Both the position numbers and the translations under genes were made by a program. Below are positions 24,801-33,468 of a stretch of 35,843 nt of DNA, piece after piece (within the stretch, counting starts at the first letter, position 1; every line of letters starts with the position of its first letter). The notes under the pieces were generated by a model. The model was given only the letters and a program-made list of their open reading frames with translations. It searched no databases and was not told where the DNA came from. Source of the stretch: Nitrospirota bacterium (GTDB taxonomy: Bacteria; Nitrospirota; Nitrospiria; Nitrospirales; Nitrospiraceae); NCBI GenBank assembly GCA_002737345.1, contig NSIK01000022.1:1863-37705 (forward strand), written 5' to 3'.

Positions 24801-26465
24801 ATGAGACCGATCAAGAGTCGCACACTGGACAACGCAGCCGTCCGCGCCTTGCTGAACGAGGGCACAACTCACCTACAAGCAGGACAGCTTCAGGACGCAG
24901 AAGGGGCCTATCGGAAGGCCCTCGACTTGGCCCCGAACCATCCGGACGCGCTACACCATCTCGGGCTCCTACTCTATCGACTCAACCGATTCGATGAGGC
25001 CATCGCTGCGATTTCTCGCGCTATCGCACAGGCCCCTGCCTCGCCACTCTATTGTTTCAACCTCGGCGTCGTGAGCCAGAAAGCCGCTCGACCAGACGAA
25101 GCAATCCGCGCCTATCGACAGGCCGTGGTCTTGAACCCACGGCATCTGGAAGCCTGGATCAATCTGGGCAATGGGCTCAAAGACCATGGCGCCATCCCCG
25201 AATCCATTGAGGCCTACCAGAAAGCCCTGGCTCTTAACCCGTCCCATGCTGATACCCACAACAACCTGGGCGTCGCATTAAAAGAACAGGGCCAGGTGGA
25301 ACGGGCCATCGCCTCCTACCGCCAAGCCCTTCAACTCAAACCGACGCATCTGGAAGCCCTCAACAATCTAGGCCTGGCCTTGCTGGAAATTGGATCGCTG
25401 GATGAGGCCATTGCCTCATTCACCCAGGCCCTCACGATCATGCCTGGCTACCTGAAGGCCCTCTACAATCTGGGCATCGCCTGGTCCTGGGCCGGGGAAG
25501 ACGAAAAGTCCGTCGACTGTCTCCAACGCGCCGCCACAACCAAACATGATCATGGCAAGCCGGTCACCGACGCCTTTGTCTATCGCTCACGCATCAAACA
25601 TGATCTTGAGCAGGTCCAATACCTTTTCGACCGGCAACTCCTGAGCGAGGACCAACGTCCCTATCTCCACTCACTCCAACAACTCCGCGACGAATTGGAC
25701 TGCCGCCTGGCCCCAGGCAATCGAATGCCTATTACGCCCGAGGAACTCGCGCCGGTCGCTGCCTCGTTCAATCGACTCCTCTATCGCGCCCAGGCCCCAC
25801 ACCTTCCAGATGGGGCACTCCATCCTGCCTTGGACGTCGAGGCGGTGGAATCCCGCTATCTGGCCAAGCAGCCGGAAGTCACTTTTATCGACGGGCTGCT
25901 GACAGACGAAGCGCTGGGGGGATTGCGACAGTTCTGCTGGGAATCCACGATCTGGAAAAAGGATTACGAGAACGGCTACAGCGGCGCCTTTCTCGGGGAC
26001 GGATTCGCCTCGCCCCTGCTCCTCCAGATCGCCGAGGAGTTGCGGCTCACATTCCCTCGCATCTTCAAACAACACCGGCTCACCCAAGCCTGGGCCTTCA
26101 AACACGACAGCGCGCGCCGTGGCCTCAACATCCATGCCGACGCCGCGGCAGTCAATGTGAATTTTTGGATTACGCCTGACGAGGCCAACCTCAACCGGGA
26201 AACGGGCGGGCTAGTCGTCTATAACAAGGAAGCGCCACGAGAGTGGAACTTTCAAGACTATAACAGCGACCAGAACAAACCAAAGATTCTGGCCTGGCTC
26301 AAACAGGTGGGTGCCCAAGCGATGAAGATCCCCTATCGAGCCAATCACGCCATCGTCTTCAACTCCGATCTCTTCCACGAAACCGACGAAATCGCCTTCA
26401 AAGACGACTACCTCAGCCGACGCATTAATATCACCCTGCTCTATGGCCGCCGCCGCCGACCGTGA
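24801..26465 (+). CDS. TPR protein fused to a 2OG-Fe(II) oxygenase-like domain
   Basis: The 554-aa protein begins with about six TPR units (residues 30-235, e.g. 'HPDALHHLGLLLYRLNRFDEAIAAI', 'LEALNNLGLALLEIGSLDEAI'). The C-terminal region (about 350-554) carries the double-stranded beta-helix iron motif: His445-Ala-Asp447 in NIHADAAAVNVNFW, distal His526 in SDLFHETDE, and Arg540/541 in RRINITLLY as 2-oxoglutarate ligand. It is probably a cytoplasmic hydroxylase whose TPRs dock a protein partner; substrate unknown. ATG at 24801 is chosen because the upstream extension would overlap the promoter. Confidence 0.82.
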   Translation: MRPIKSRTLDNAAVRALLNEGTTHLQAGQLQDAEGAYRKALDLAPNHPDALHHLGLLLYRLNRFDEAIAAISRAIAQAPASPLYCFNLGVVSQKAARPDEAIRAYRQAVVLNPRHLEAWINLGNGLKDHGAIPESIEAYQKALALNPSHADTHNNLGVALKEQGQVERAIASYRQALQLKPTHLEALNNLGLALLEIGSLDEAIASFTQALTIMPGYLKALYNLGIAWSWAGEDEKSVDCLQRAATTKHDHGKPVTDAFVYRSRIKHDLEQVQYLFDRQLLSEDQRPYLHSLQQLRDELDCRLAPGNRMPITPEELAPVAASFNRLLYRAQAPHLPDGALHPALDVEAVESRYLAKQPEVTFIDGLLTDEALGGLRQFCWESTIWKKDYENGYSGAFLGDGFASPLLLQIAEELRLTFPRIFKQHRLTQAWAFKHDSARRGLNIHADAAAVNVNFWITPDEANLNRETGGLVVYNKEAPREWNFQDYNSDQNKPKILAWLKQVGAQAMKIPYRANHAIVFNSDLFHETDEIAFKDDYLSRRINITLLYGRRRRP

Positions 26466-26603
26466 CAGGACGCTCAAAAAGATTTTTATGCTTTTAATTC
26501 GAACAGATGATAAAGACAGGCTAACCGAGTAACTACTGAGTGGGAACAAGCACCGCGCGCGGCGGCTCCACCACCCGTCACCGATCACACATCACTACGT
26601 CGA

Positions 26604-27749
26604 TTAGCCTAGTTCGAAAACCTTCTGGAAGTTCGTCAGATTCCGACAGCCGTCTTTCGTCACGAGCACCATGTCCTCGATGCGGACGGCCCCCAGGCCT
26701 GGATAGTACAGGCCCGGCTCGACGGTCACGACATGGCCTTCTTGAAGCAATGATCCGGTGCGGCTGATACGGGGCGCTTCGTGGATATCGAGACCGACGC
26801 CGTGGCCGGTGCCATGAAAATACCCCTGCATCCGTCCATTGACAAGGCCGGTCTTATACCCGGCTTTTTCAAACCTCGCACAGATCCCTTGATGAATACG
26901 TTTTCCGTCTGCCCCGTCCTTAATTTTTGTGATGGCCTCTTCCTGCGCGTCCAGAACCGTCTGATAGAGCCGCTTCAGTTCAGGACTCGGAGCCCCCCGC
27001 ACCACAGTTCGGGACATGTCGGCGAAATACCGATTGGAAGCCGAACGGGGAAACACGTCGAAAATCACGCTTCGGTGAGCAGGCAAGGGCCCACTTCCTT
27101 CGTTGTGCGGATCGCAAGCCTGCTCGCCACCGGCAACGATCGTATGCTGGGCCACGCAGTCGCTCTCCATCAAGGCTACATTAATAAATTTCTTCACTCG
27201 CTCCGACGTCAGCGGCGCCCCCTCGAACCAGAGCTGATCCTTAATAATTGAAGCCCGGCGCAGCAGGTCGTGCGCCGCCGCAACCGCCTGCTCGGTCGCG
27301 CGCTGGGCGATTTCGATATAGCGCACTTCTTCAGCGGTCTTGACCACCCGCTGTTCATAGAAGGGGTCCCGTTTCGGATGGAGCTGATACCCCAAGGACT
27401 GGAACTTGACGGCATGACCGAAGGGAAAGTTCGCCGGAACCAGGATCTGCGTGATACCGGCTTCCCGCAAGAGGATATGAACCACCTCGACCGTGCCAGG
27501 CTCGGAAATGCCCTGCGTCTTCGCGCGGGCTTCGACCTCCGAGTAGGACAGCACCCGATCGACGGACGATTGACTCTTCGCCCGATCCATTTCGAGATCG
27601 CTCATCACTAGAATCCGCTCCCCTTTGATCTCGAGATAGATAAAGGGGTCCGGCGCGATAAACTTCGTCGCGTAATAGAGATTAGCGTCGCTCTCGCTGG
27701 CAGCGATAAAGACTGTGGCGTATTGGGAGGGGGAAGTCGATGAAGCCAT
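26604..27749 (-). CDS. M24-family metallopeptidase (Xaa-Pro aminopeptidase type)
   Basis: This 381-aa creatinase-fold enzyme has an N-terminal domain (1-135) and a C-terminal pita-bread domain with all five metal ligands: Asp231 (IFDVF), Asp244 (FADMSRT), His316 (FHGTGHGVGLDIHE), Glu344 (VTVEPGLYYPG) and Glu358 (VRIEDM). It should cleave Xaa-Pro peptides in the cytoplasm. It lies 42 bases after the AsmA-like gene and is likely co-transcribed with it. Confidence 0.92.
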   Translation of the reverse strand: MASSTSPSQYATVFIAASESDANLYYATKFIAPDPFIYLEIKGERILVMSDLEMDRAKSQSSVDRVLSYSEVEARAKTQGISEPGTVEVVHILLREAGITQILVPANFPFGHAVKFQSLGYQLHPKRDPFYEQRVVKTAEEVRYIEIAQRATEQAVAAAHDLLRRASIIKDQLWFEGAPLTSERVKKFINVALMESDCVAQHTIVAGGEQACDPHNEGSGPLPAHRSVIFDVFPRSASNRYFADMSRTVVRGAPSPELKRLYQTVLDAQEEAITKIKDGADGKRIHQGICARFEKAGYKTGLVNGRMQGYFHGTGHGVGLDIHEAPRISRTGSLLQEGHVVTVEPGLYYPGLGAVRIEDMVLVTKDGCRNLTNFQKVFELG

Positions 27750-27791
27750 AATAGGTGTGCACGAAATCTAGCACGGGAGGGGGGAGGTCGG

Positions 27792-30700
27792 TCAAGGCAC
27801 GGCTGGCGCCGGTCCCGGCGTAGGAATCGGGTCTTTACTGGCGCCCTTGCCCTCATTAGGCGCAATCAAATCGATCGGCAACATCAAGGTGTTCTTCAAG
27901 ACGTCAAACGCGAGTTGCGCCAGCCCCGTCACGCCGCTCGCAAACGACTGGATCGGCAGGTACGTCACCTCCGGATTCTCAATGGACCCTTTGACGGAGA
28001 AGAGGGCCGTGGCTAGGCCGTGGCGCTCGCCGGAAAAAATTCGTCCAAAGAGCGGAATCGTGTTAATGAATTCCGAATAGGACCCGAACGGACTGACGGC
28101 CCAGACCATGTCGATTTGATCCGTCGTCAAGTCATAGTTGCCTGCGGCGGTCATCTTGACGATCGGACTATCGATGATTAAATTCTCCGTCTCGAATAGA
28201 CCGTTCTTCGCTACCATCGTCGCCGTGATCTTGCGATAAGGCAGCCCATCTTTTTCCAAATCCACCTTCCCCTTTAAGACCGCCGGCAGATTCAAGATAC
28301 TGATAATTTTCCAGAGCGCCCGGTTCTGCGATTTCAACATGCGCCCGTTCTCCAGCAGGGCTTCCACTTTGCCGTTCAACGTGGGAGCGAGCCCGCGCGG
28401 ATTCCGTCCATGCCCGCTGAGCGTCCCCGTCACGCGCACCTCCCCCGTCGCCAAGCCCCCCTCTTTCTCGCCTAACAACTTCAAGAGATCTTCTACCTGC
28501 AAGCCCGTCACCTGCACCGAGACTTGAGCCTCAGCCGGCTGCTTGCGCGGCAGGTGCACCACAAAATGGCCAGCCAGTTCCCCGCTAGTCGACCGACTGG
28601 ACAAACGATCCACATCGAGCACACCGTTTTGAATCGTGACCAGAGCGGAGAGATTTCCGAACTTGAGATGATGATAATGACCGCGCACTATCGACACGGT
28701 AGCCTGAACCGTGCTGGTGGCCGCGAGGGTTTCGAGGAAATCTCGAATCGGCGACCGCTCGCCTTTGGGAATGAGGAGATCGATATCCATCTGATTGGAT
28801 TCGATTCTGGCCGTAATCGCCGGTTTCTCCGCCCAATTCCGGACCGTTCCTTCCATCGTGAGGTGGCTGTCGAGCAGGCGGAAGGACACCCGTTTGATCT
28901 CCGCGCCGTTCCGTACGAAGTGGATCCGCAGATACAGATCCTCGATCGGGCCCTCGGCCCCCTTGGCATTCAGCAAGCCATTGGTCATGGCGAGCCACCC
29001 GGTGGTCCGCCACTCATTCCAATTGAGCCCCTTCCCCTTCAAGTCCAGCGACACCTCGATATTGCCCGCCTCAAAGCCGCCCTTCGTAATCCATTCCGGG
29101 ATACGGGACAATGACAAGGTGCCCGTCGACAGCGACGCATCGATAGCAAACCGTTTACCCAATTGAATCTTGCCTTTAATCGGCAGCCGGAGAGGTGGCA
29201 CGACCAGCTCGATCCTGTCGAGCAACACTCCGTCCTGCGGAATCATCCCCTCGAATTCTACCGTCGCCTGGGCGCCGATCGGTTTTTCGACCAGGCCGGC
29301 CAGCGTCACTTTCGACTCGGTCAGAACGACCTCGCCCCGCACATGCGGCGACAGGACCGGGCCGGTCAAAACCAGGGCGCCGCTCACCAGCCCCTCGATC
29401 GTTTTAGCTGGAACGCTATTCGCGGGTAGCAACCGGATCATATGACCAGCATCGCCTTTGACCCGAACTAGAAAATCCTGAAACAGACTGGCGCTGCCAC
29501 CTGTGATACCACCGCTGATCTGCAAGGCCAGATCGCCAAAATGGCCTGTCACCTGATCGAACTTAGTCCCGCCATCTAACAGCACAAACCGCCCCTGCAA
29601 GCCGGTCAACCGCTCAGGTAATAACGCATTCGTCAAACTGACTCCCCGCACGATAATCTCTCCCCCGGCGAAGGTGATACCCCCGGGCTGATTGAGCGGA
29701 CCGACCAAGCGGAACGTGGGGCTAGCCACGCCTTCGACATTGCGCGAGGAGGCCAGCGTACGCGACAGCTGCTCCGAGGTGACGGTCTTTGCCAGAAACT
29801 GCATTAAGTCTGCAGCGGCCATCGTCCCGGCAATATCGATTTCTAGCCAGGGCCCCGCCTCCAGAAAGGACACAAGCGCTTTGCTGTCATGCATATGGAT
29901 CGCGCCATAGAGCCCGTTCAGGTTCGACACTCTGACGCGGCCTGCTTCGACTGACACGACTGCGGACACATCTTTGGCAGGGGTACGACTCTCCCCGATC
30001 AGCGCCTGCGCGTGACTCACACGAAACTCTCCCGTCAACGAGAGCTGCGGCCCTGCCGCCGGTGATCCGGTGACCGTGGCCGACACAATTTCCACCGTCC
30101 CATCGATCGCCCGCTCCTGAATAATCGCAGGCAACTGCGGATGGACCCACTGAGCCGGCAGCTGCGCAAGCAACTGACGCAACTGGAGCGGGGATGCCGC
30201 AAAGGTCACAGCAAACATGGGTTGAGGCGTCAGCAGACCGGAGAGACTCGCTTGGCCTGTGAGGGCCAGCTGTTCGAGGTTCACGGAGAGATCGGATAGG
30301 AGGACATCATAGCCGGCCACGCCTGGCACGGCGCGCACGAGGCTGTGCACATTCACGACACCCTGCAACTGCTCAGGAACCGGACGAGGCCCGAAGAAGT
30401 CCGCCGCATCCCGAAGATTCACATTGGCGGCATCCAGGTTGCCGTCGAACTGAAGCCGGACCTGCGAAGCCGCAGGATCGTCTGGCGCCAGAAGCTGACG
30501 TGGCGCGGTAGTAATCCTCCCGATTAGCGACAACGCTGACAAACCCTTGTCGCTGACATGCGCGGCGGAAACATGCAAATCCGCCTGGCCCCGCTCCGCC
30601 CTCACGACCAGTGACGCTTCCACCGACTCCAAGGCCATCGACCGAGTCCCGTCAGAACGGCCGTCGTCGATAATGATCACCTTCCCCTTGATCAAGGTGG

Positions 30701-31151
30701 CTTCACGAATCCGGAAGACCCGGCTGACCGTCTGCACGGCGCCTTCATCGGGGGCGCCGCCCTGCGCCACTCCATCTAGAAAATTCCAATGACCCCTCTG
30801 GTCACGCCGGAGCGTCAAGGTCGGCTCCTCGATCAGCAACCGCTTCGCGACCACCTGTTTACGCAACAGAGGAAGCAAACGCAGAACTACATCCAGCTTC
30901 TTGGCGGACAACAAGATGTCGTCGGAGTTCCGATCGTGAATCGCGACCTGTGTGAGTTCCAAACGAAGACGGGGGAAGAGCACCAGCTTGGCGCGATGGA
31001 CGTCGATCTTCCGTCCGATCCCCTCCTCCAACTGCTGCAGGAAGAAATCTTTAAAATACTTGCCGCCAGTAAGGGAGTGCACGACCATCAGCACAAGGAT
31101 ACCGGCCAGCACAATGGCACTGAAAATGATGAAACGGCGAGTTCGAACCAA
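27792..31151 (-). CDS. Giant AsmA-family protein
   Basis: The 1119-aa protein has one N-terminal transmembrane helix (about residues 8-27), then a long periplasmic beta-rich region. The AsmA N-terminal domain is recognisable from the pattern 'IGRKIDVHRAKLVLFPRLRLELTQVAI' and the recurrent AsmA/TamB/YhdP-like blocks through to the C-terminus (e.g. 'GMIPQDGVLLDRIELVVPPLRLPIKGKIQLG'). Such proteins form beta-groove conduits that carry phospholipids between membranes; the role here is inferred from family. Translation starts with TTG (31151) six bases after GGGAG. The tail is Pro-rich. Confidence 0.9.
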   Translation of the reverse strand: MVRTRRFIIFSAIVLAGILVLMVVHSLTGGKYFKDFFLQQLEEGIGRKIDVHRAKLVLFPRLRLELTQVAIHDRNSDDILLSAKKLDVVLRLLPLLRKQVVAKRLLIEEPTLTLRRDQRGHWNFLDGVAQGGAPDEGAVQTVSRVFRIREATLIKGKVIIIDDGRSDGTRSMALESVEASLVVRAERGQADLHVSAAHVSDKGLSALSLIGRITTAPRQLLAPDDPAASQVRLQFDGNLDAANVNLRDAADFFGPRPVPEQLQGVVNVHSLVRAVPGVAGYDVLLSDLSVNLEQLALTGQASLSGLLTPQPMFAVTFAASPLQLRQLLAQLPAQWVHPQLPAIIQERAIDGTVEIVSATVTGSPAAGPQLSLTGEFRVSHAQALIGESRTPAKDVSAVVSVEAGRVRVSNLNGLYGAIHMHDSKALVSFLEAGPWLEIDIAGTMAAADLMQFLAKTVTSEQLSRTLASSRNVEGVASPTFRLVGPLNQPGGITFAGGEIIVRGVSLTNALLPERLTGLQGRFVLLDGGTKFDQVTGHFGDLALQISGGITGGSASLFQDFLVRVKGDAGHMIRLLPANSVPAKTIEGLVSGALVLTGPVLSPHVRGEVVLTESKVTLAGLVEKPIGAQATVEFEGMIPQDGVLLDRIELVVPPLRLPIKGKIQLGKRFAIDASLSTGTLSLSRIPEWITKGGFEAGNIEVSLDLKGKGLNWNEWRTTGWLAMTNGLLNAKGAEGPIEDLYLRIHFVRNGAEIKRVSFRLLDSHLTMEGTVRNWAEKPAITARIESNQMDIDLLIPKGERSPIRDFLETLAATSTVQATVSIVRGHYHHLKFGNLSALVTIQNGVLDVDRLSSRSTSGELAGHFVVHLPRKQPAEAQVSVQVTGLQVEDLLKLLGEKEGGLATGEVRVTGTLSGHGRNPRGLAPTLNGKVEALLENGRMLKSQNRALWKIISILNLPAVLKGKVDLEKDGLPYRKITATMVAKNGLFETENLIIDSPIVKMTAAGNYDLTTDQIDMVWAVSPFGSYSEFINTIPLFGRIFSGERHGLATALFSVKGSIENPEVTYLPIQSFASGVTGLAQLAFDVLKNTLMLPIDLIAPNEGKGASKDPIPTPGPAPAVP

Positions 31152-31297
31152 CTCCTACTCCCTAAGATCGGCCATGCGGGGGGAATAAACCGCATCAAGT
31201 CTGCGGATGCGGCATCTTACCGAATCACCTGTATGAAATCTACTAAGCCTCCGCCAAGACTGGGAAATCTCCGCATCGCCGACTCAACACTCAATAG

Positions 31298-32647
31298 ATG
31301 ATGAAACCGCCTGAACCAGCTATACTCCCGCACCAACATGCCCCTAGACAGACTGCACAACCAAATTTCGTGAGCCAGCCTACCACTCGCCCATCCCGAA
31401 TACGCTGGCTCATCCTCTCGCTGCTCTTTCTCGTCAGCGTCATCACCTATATCGACCGGGGCAACATTTCCGTCACCGCGCGGCAGATGATGCCGGCCTA
31501 TGGCATCACCGATCAGCAGATGGGCTGGATCTTCTCGGCCTTCGTCATGGGCTACGCCCTTTTCCAGATTCCCGGTGGATGGCTAGCCGATCGCTGGGGT
31601 GCGAGAGTCGTGCTCACCGGCGCGCTCCTCTGGTGGTCGATCTGTACCGCCTTCACCGCTATGGTCGCCGCCTCCGAGCTTGCGAACCTGGTCGGAACGG
31701 TCGGCGCCCTGATGCTCGTGCGGTTTTGCCTGGGACTTGGAGAAGCCGTGGCCCTGCCGACCTTCAATCGCGCCGTCACCAATTGGTTCCCGGCTCACGC
31801 GCGAGGCTTCGGCATCGGCGTCGCAATCGGCGGCATCGGATTAGGCTCTGCCATAACCCTGCCAATTGCCGCCTGGGTCATGATGAACTGGGGCTGGCAA
31901 ACCGTTTTCTATCTGTCCAGTCTGCTCGGACTCGGCATGGGACTTCTCTGGTGGCTCCTCGCGCGTAGCCATCCTCATGAACATCCCTGGGTCAATGAAG
32001 AAGAACAGGCTCTGCTTGAGCGTGAGCCACCCACTAGCATCGATGTGCCCTGGCGGACATTCAGACAGACCCCCACAGTCTGGTGGCTGGTGCTCAGCTA
32101 CAGTTGCCTCGGCTACGTCGCCTACGTCTATCTGTCCTGGTTCTACTTATATCTGGTGAATGTTCGAGGATTCGATGTGCTCCGTGGCGGAATCTATGCC
32201 TCAACCCCTTTTCTAGCCATGCTGCTCTTTTGTCCGCTGGGAGGCTGGGTGACCGATCGTCTGGCGGCCAATTACGGACTCACAACCGGTCGGGCCGTAG
32301 CCGGCATGACTGGCATGGTCCTGGCCGGGGTCTTGATCGCCCTGGGCGCCCTTATCGAATCTCCCTTTCTCGCAATCACCTGTCTGTCATTCGGCGCAGG
32401 CTGGCTCTACTTCTCCATCGGCGCCTACTGGGCCTCGACGACCGATCTGTCGAAAGCCCATGCCGGCATCCTGTCGGGACTCATGAACACCGGCGCCAAT
32501 ATCGGCGGAACAATTTCCCCGACCCTGACTCCCTGGCTGGCCCATCACTGGGGCTGGCCTGTTTCGTTAGGGGTGGCCGCAGCCATCGCCATCCTGGGCG
32601 GCCTCCTCTGGTTCAAAATCGACCCAGGCAAGGGGTTAAAAACGTGA
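31298..32647 (+). CDS. MFS transporter, anion:cation symporter (ACS) type
   Basis: The 449-aa inner-membrane protein has about 12 transmembrane helices, a polar N-terminal extension of roughly 35 residues, and the ACS-family hallmarks: 'VITYIDRGNISVTARQMMPAYGI', 'FQIPGGWLADRWGARVVL' and 'RFCLGLGEAVALPTFNRAV'. Family substrates are organic acids such as hexuronates, glycerate or sialate; the exact one is not readable. ATG at 31298 is used although the ribosome site is weak; a GTG about 25 codons later is an alternative. The gene ends in TGA inside a heptamer repeat. Confidence 0.88.
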   Translation: MMKPPEPAILPHQHAPRQTAQPNFVSQPTTRPSRIRWLILSLLFLVSVITYIDRGNISVTARQMMPAYGITDQQMGWIFSAFVMGYALFQIPGGWLADRWGARVVLTGALLWWSICTAFTAMVAASELANLVGTVGALMLVRFCLGLGEAVALPTFNRAVTNWFPAHARGFGIGVAIGGIGLGSAITLPIAAWVMMNWGWQTVFYLSSLLGLGMGLLWWLLARSHPHEHPWVNEEEQALLEREPPTSIDVPWRTFRQTPTVWWLVLSYSCLGYVAYVYLSWFYLYLVNVRGFDVLRGGIYASTPFLAMLLFCPLGGWVTDRLAANYGLTTGRAVAGMTGMVLAGVLIALGALIESPFLAITCLSFGAGWLYFSIGAYWASTTDLSKAHAGILSGLMNTGANIGGTISPTLTPWLAHHWGWPVSLGVAAAIAILGGLLWFKIDPGKGLKT

Positions 32648-32724
32648 AAGGTGAAACGGAGGAGCCAGAAGCGCTCGTGCAAGCTCTTAGCCCTCATTTC
32701 ATTTTTCACGTCTCTCGTTTTACG
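32643..32724. repeat. Inverted pair of CGTRARA heptamer arrays
   Basis: Left arm: CGTGAAA (32643-32649) and GGTGAAA (32650-32656), the first of which contains the TGA stop of the MFS gene (32645-32647). Right arm, opposite orientation: TTTCACG (32704-32710), TCTCTCG (32711-32717), TTTTACG (32718-32724). The arms can pair as a long imperfect hairpin. Same units as 5976-5996. Confidence 0.65.
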
Positions 32725-32773
32725 GCTCCCGCCTCTTGCCGCCTGAAGCTTACCCCTGCTACATTCATCATCC

Positions 32774-33295
32774 ATGACTATGCAATTCCAAAAAATCGAT
32801 CCCCGCGTCACCATCACGACACCCTTCGGTGAGATCAAGATTCGTTTCTACCCTGATGATGCGCCGCGCCACGTCGAGAACTTCATCAAGCTCGTCAAGA
32901 TGGGGTTCTATAATGGCACCACCTTCCATCGTGTCGTCCCGGGATTCATCATTCAGGGCGGCGATCCGCTGAGCAAGAACCTGGACCGGTCCCTGCACGG
33001 ATCCGGGAGTCCCGGTTACTGGCTGAATCCAGAAACGAGCGACCGGCCTCATAAGCGGGGCGCCATCGCCATGGCCAAGGTGCCACGGGAGAGCAATAGC
33101 ACGAGAGATTTCAACGACAGCGGATCCCAGTTTTATATAAGTGTTGCGGACAACAGCGGGCTGGACCGGACCTACACCGTCTTCGGCGAGGTCTTTCGAG
33201 GTATGGATGTCGTGGACACGATCGTCGCCGCAGTCCGGGACGACTGCGACAATCCCCTAGAGCGGATTCCCATGACCATGATAGTCAAAGAGTAG
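32774..33295 (+). CDS. Cyclophilin-type peptidyl-prolyl isomerase
   Basis: The 173-aa protein shows the cyclophilin signature TTFHRVVPGFIIQGGDP (49-65, catalytic Arg in FHR) and DFNDSGSQFYISVADNSGLD (112-131), and ends TMIVKE. It folds proline bonds; with no signal peptide it is presumably cytoplasmic. Starts MTMQFQK at 32774, with no strong SD. It ends convergently with the Memo-like gene across a palindromic repeat. Confidence 0.92.
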   Translation: MTMQFQKIDPRVTITTPFGEIKIRFYPDDAPRHVENFIKLVKMGFYNGTTFHRVVPGFIIQGGDPLSKNLDRSLHGSGSPGYWLNPETSDRPHKRGAIAMAKVPRESNSTRDFNDSGSQFYISVADNSGLDRTYTVFGEVFRGMDVVDTIVAAVRDDCDNPLERIPMTMIVKE

Positions 33296-33343
33296 CGGCA
33301 GGGCAATCTACTCAATCTCCCACCTCGGCACACTCGAAAAATT

Positions 33344-33464
33344 GGCTGTTCGAAAAGGTCATCCGACAAGGGCTCAGGCGAGTCACAATGGGAGGCGTAC
33401 CCTCTCGGGTACGTTGAGGACCTGTTCGAGGCGAGAACGACGCTGGGAGTCTGTTTCAACAGCC
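33344..33464. repeat. About 120-bp intergenic inverted-repeat element
   Basis: Ends GGCTGTT (33344-33350) and AACAGCC (33458-33464) are inverted, with AGGTC (33356-33360) and GACCT (33418-33422) as a second pair. The centre is a perfect 7-bp hairpin CGTACCC-TCTC-GGGTACG (33396-33413). It fills the gap between convergent genes. I associate elements with such a central CGTACCC hairpin and a GCTGTT/AACAGC end with Nitrospira intergenic repeats, from memory and unverified. Confidence 0.65.
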
Positions 33465-33468
33465 GACG

